NCBI RefSeq assembly: GCF_002298975.1
Contig: NZ_DBMV01000009.1
Coordinates: forward strand, 28,570 to 92,569
DNA length: 64,000 bases
Direction: 5' to 3'
Source of the DNA: Ralstonia sp. UBA689
Lineage (GTDB): Bacteria > Pseudomonadota > Gammaproteobacteria > Burkholderiales > Burkholderiaceae
The translations under genes and the position numbers were made by a program. The notes below the pieces were generated by a model. It made no database searches. It saw only the letters and a list, made by a program, of their open reading frames with translations, and had not been told where the DNA came from. Positions 63,226 to 64,000 of the stretch are shown here, piece by piece (position 1 is the stretch's first letter; every line of letters starts with the position of its first letter).

Positions 63226-64000
63226 TCAGCCTTTGCGGCCACCGAGCAATGCTGCCGCCTTGGCGAACAGGCCGTTGAACGGTTGTTTAGCCGGTTGTGC
63301 CTTCTGGGCCGGTTGCGCAGCTTGCGTGCTCGATGCGCGACGTTGACCGCCCTGCCCGTTGCCTTGGCCGTTGCCCTGGCGCTGGCCACGTGCTTGCGAC
63401 TGGCCATTGCCGCCGCCGTTACCGTTACGCGGCTTCGGTGCGGCCTGTCCGTCGCGCTGGCCTTGTGCCTGACGCTGGCGGTTACCGCCACCATTGCGAC
63501 CCTGCCCCTGACTTTGGCTTTGCGTCTGGCCGTTGCCGCTCGACTCGCGGCGCGGTTCGCGGGGCTCGCGCGGGGCCCGCGGCTCGCGCGGTGCAGTGTT
63601 GGTATTGGTGTTGGCTTTGGCCTGGCGCGGTTGTTGGTTGCGACCGCCGCCCGGGCGCGGGCCACGGGCATTGTTGCGACCATTCGGAATCGGCTCCGGC
63701 GCAATCGTCGGGTCCGGCTCGAAACCTTCCAGCACAGTGCGGGGCAGTTCGCGCTTGATCAGGCGCTCGATGTCGCGCAGCAGGCCGTGTTCGTCCACGC
63801 AGACCAGCGAGATCGCCTCGCCCTGTGCGCCCGCGCGACCCGTGCGGCCAATGCGGTGCACGTAGTCCTCCGGCACATTGGGCAGGTCGAAGTTCACCAC
63901 GTGCGGCAGTTGGTCGATGTCGATGCCGCGAGCAGCAATGTCGGTGGCGACCAGCACGCGCAGCGTCCCGGCCTTGAACTCCGACAGCGCACGCGTGCGT
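63226..64000 (-). CDS. rhlE: DEAD-box RNA helicase, RhlE type (3' part only; gene runs off the window)
   Basis: Only the last 258 or so codons are in the window; the 5' part is beyond 64000. The end of helicase domain 2 is clear: RALSEFKAGTLRVLVATDIAARGIDIDQLPHVVNFDLP in segments, YVHRIGRTGRAGAQGEA (motif VI). The rest, about 165 residues, is a low-complexity tail rich in Gly, Asn, Gln, Arg and Pro (PREPRAPREPREPRRE, GNGQGNGQGGQRR) ending FNGLFAKAAALLGGRKG. Such basic tails bind RNA in RhlE-type helicases. Confidence 0.9.
   Translation of the reverse strand, partial: RTRALSEFKAGTLRVLVATDIAARGIDIDQLPHVVNFDLPNVPEDYVHRIGRTGRAGAQGEAISLVCVDEHGLLRDIERLIKRELPRTVLEGFEPDPTIAPEPIPNGRNNARGPRPGGGRNQQPRQAKANTNTNTAPREPRAPREPREPRRESSGNGQTQSQSQGQGRNGGGNRQRQAQGQRDGQAAPKPRNGNGGGNGQSQARGQRQGNGQGNGQGGQRRASSTQAAQPAQKAQPAKQPFNGLFAKAAALLGGRKG

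Overview
The window is a stretch of chromosome from a GC-rich betaproteobacterium, most likely Ralstonia or a close Burkholderiaceae relative. This rests on the protein sequences and on gene orders typical of that family: pgk-pyk-fba-purC-purE-purK-tsaC2, recA-recX, sucCD beside a DUF2889 gene, and a paaKABCDEZ block. No phage, insertion sequence, integrase or CRISPR array was seen. Most of the window is core chromosome. Accessory character is strongest at 26.8-30 kb and 43-59 kb.

Layout. 0.2-7.5 kb (minus): phenylacetate degradation, paaK-A-B-C-D-E-Z, that is the CoA ligase, the ring epoxidase and the ring-opening bifunctional enzyme, behind a 14-bp TetR-type palindrome. A 116-nt imperfect hairpin lies downstream of paaZ. 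7.7-8.8 kb: GDSL lipoprotein. 8.9-16.6 kb (minus): lower glycolysis, purine synthesis and tRNA t6A synthesis. 16.8-18.7 kb: M66-like metalloprotease lipoprotein. 18.7-20.7 kb (minus): azlC-azlD-rarD with overlapping start/stop codons. 21-24.5 kb (plus): CHCC zinc-finger protein, waaF, NTF2-like protein, YheT-type hydrolase and a conserved hypothetical. 24.5-26.8 kb: BepA-like protease, divergent from moaC. 26.9-29.9 kb (minus): pilin, PglL-type O-oligosaccharyltransferase, pilin, each unit followed by its own terminator, with a sigma-54 promoter at the upstream pilin. 30-35.8 kb (minus): TerC-family protein, sucCD, DUF2889, recX and recA (LexA box upstream of recA).

36-45.7 kb: a two-component system ending in a DUF4212 protein converges on a minus-strand cluster (DUF485-actP-DUF294/CBS-exonuclease) linked to acetate uptake. 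Then come an MHS-type transporter with a large internal insert and a tRNA-Met gene with a clear promoter and terminator. 45.7-50.9 kb: a frameshifted gene remnant, then a hydrolase and Baeyer-Villiger monooxygenase pair divergent from a TetR gene with an inverted repeat between them, then an MHS transporter. 51-58.6 kb: an accessory catabolic region with two LysR regulators, an FMN 2-hydroxy-acid dehydrogenase, an AstE-like deacylase co-directional with a third MHS transporter, and an FAD monooxygenase coupled to a small unknown protein. 58.5-64 kb: cupin plus orphan response regulator, LysR divergent from pirin, srkA, and the 3' part of a RhlE-type helicase cut by the window end.

The parts most worth follow-up are the pilin/PglL locus, the DUF4212 gene without its usual large partner, the EthA/EthR-like module, and the 51-58 kb catabolic cluster whose substrate cannot be read from sequence. 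Calls rest on reading the protein sequences and motifs. No database search was run.
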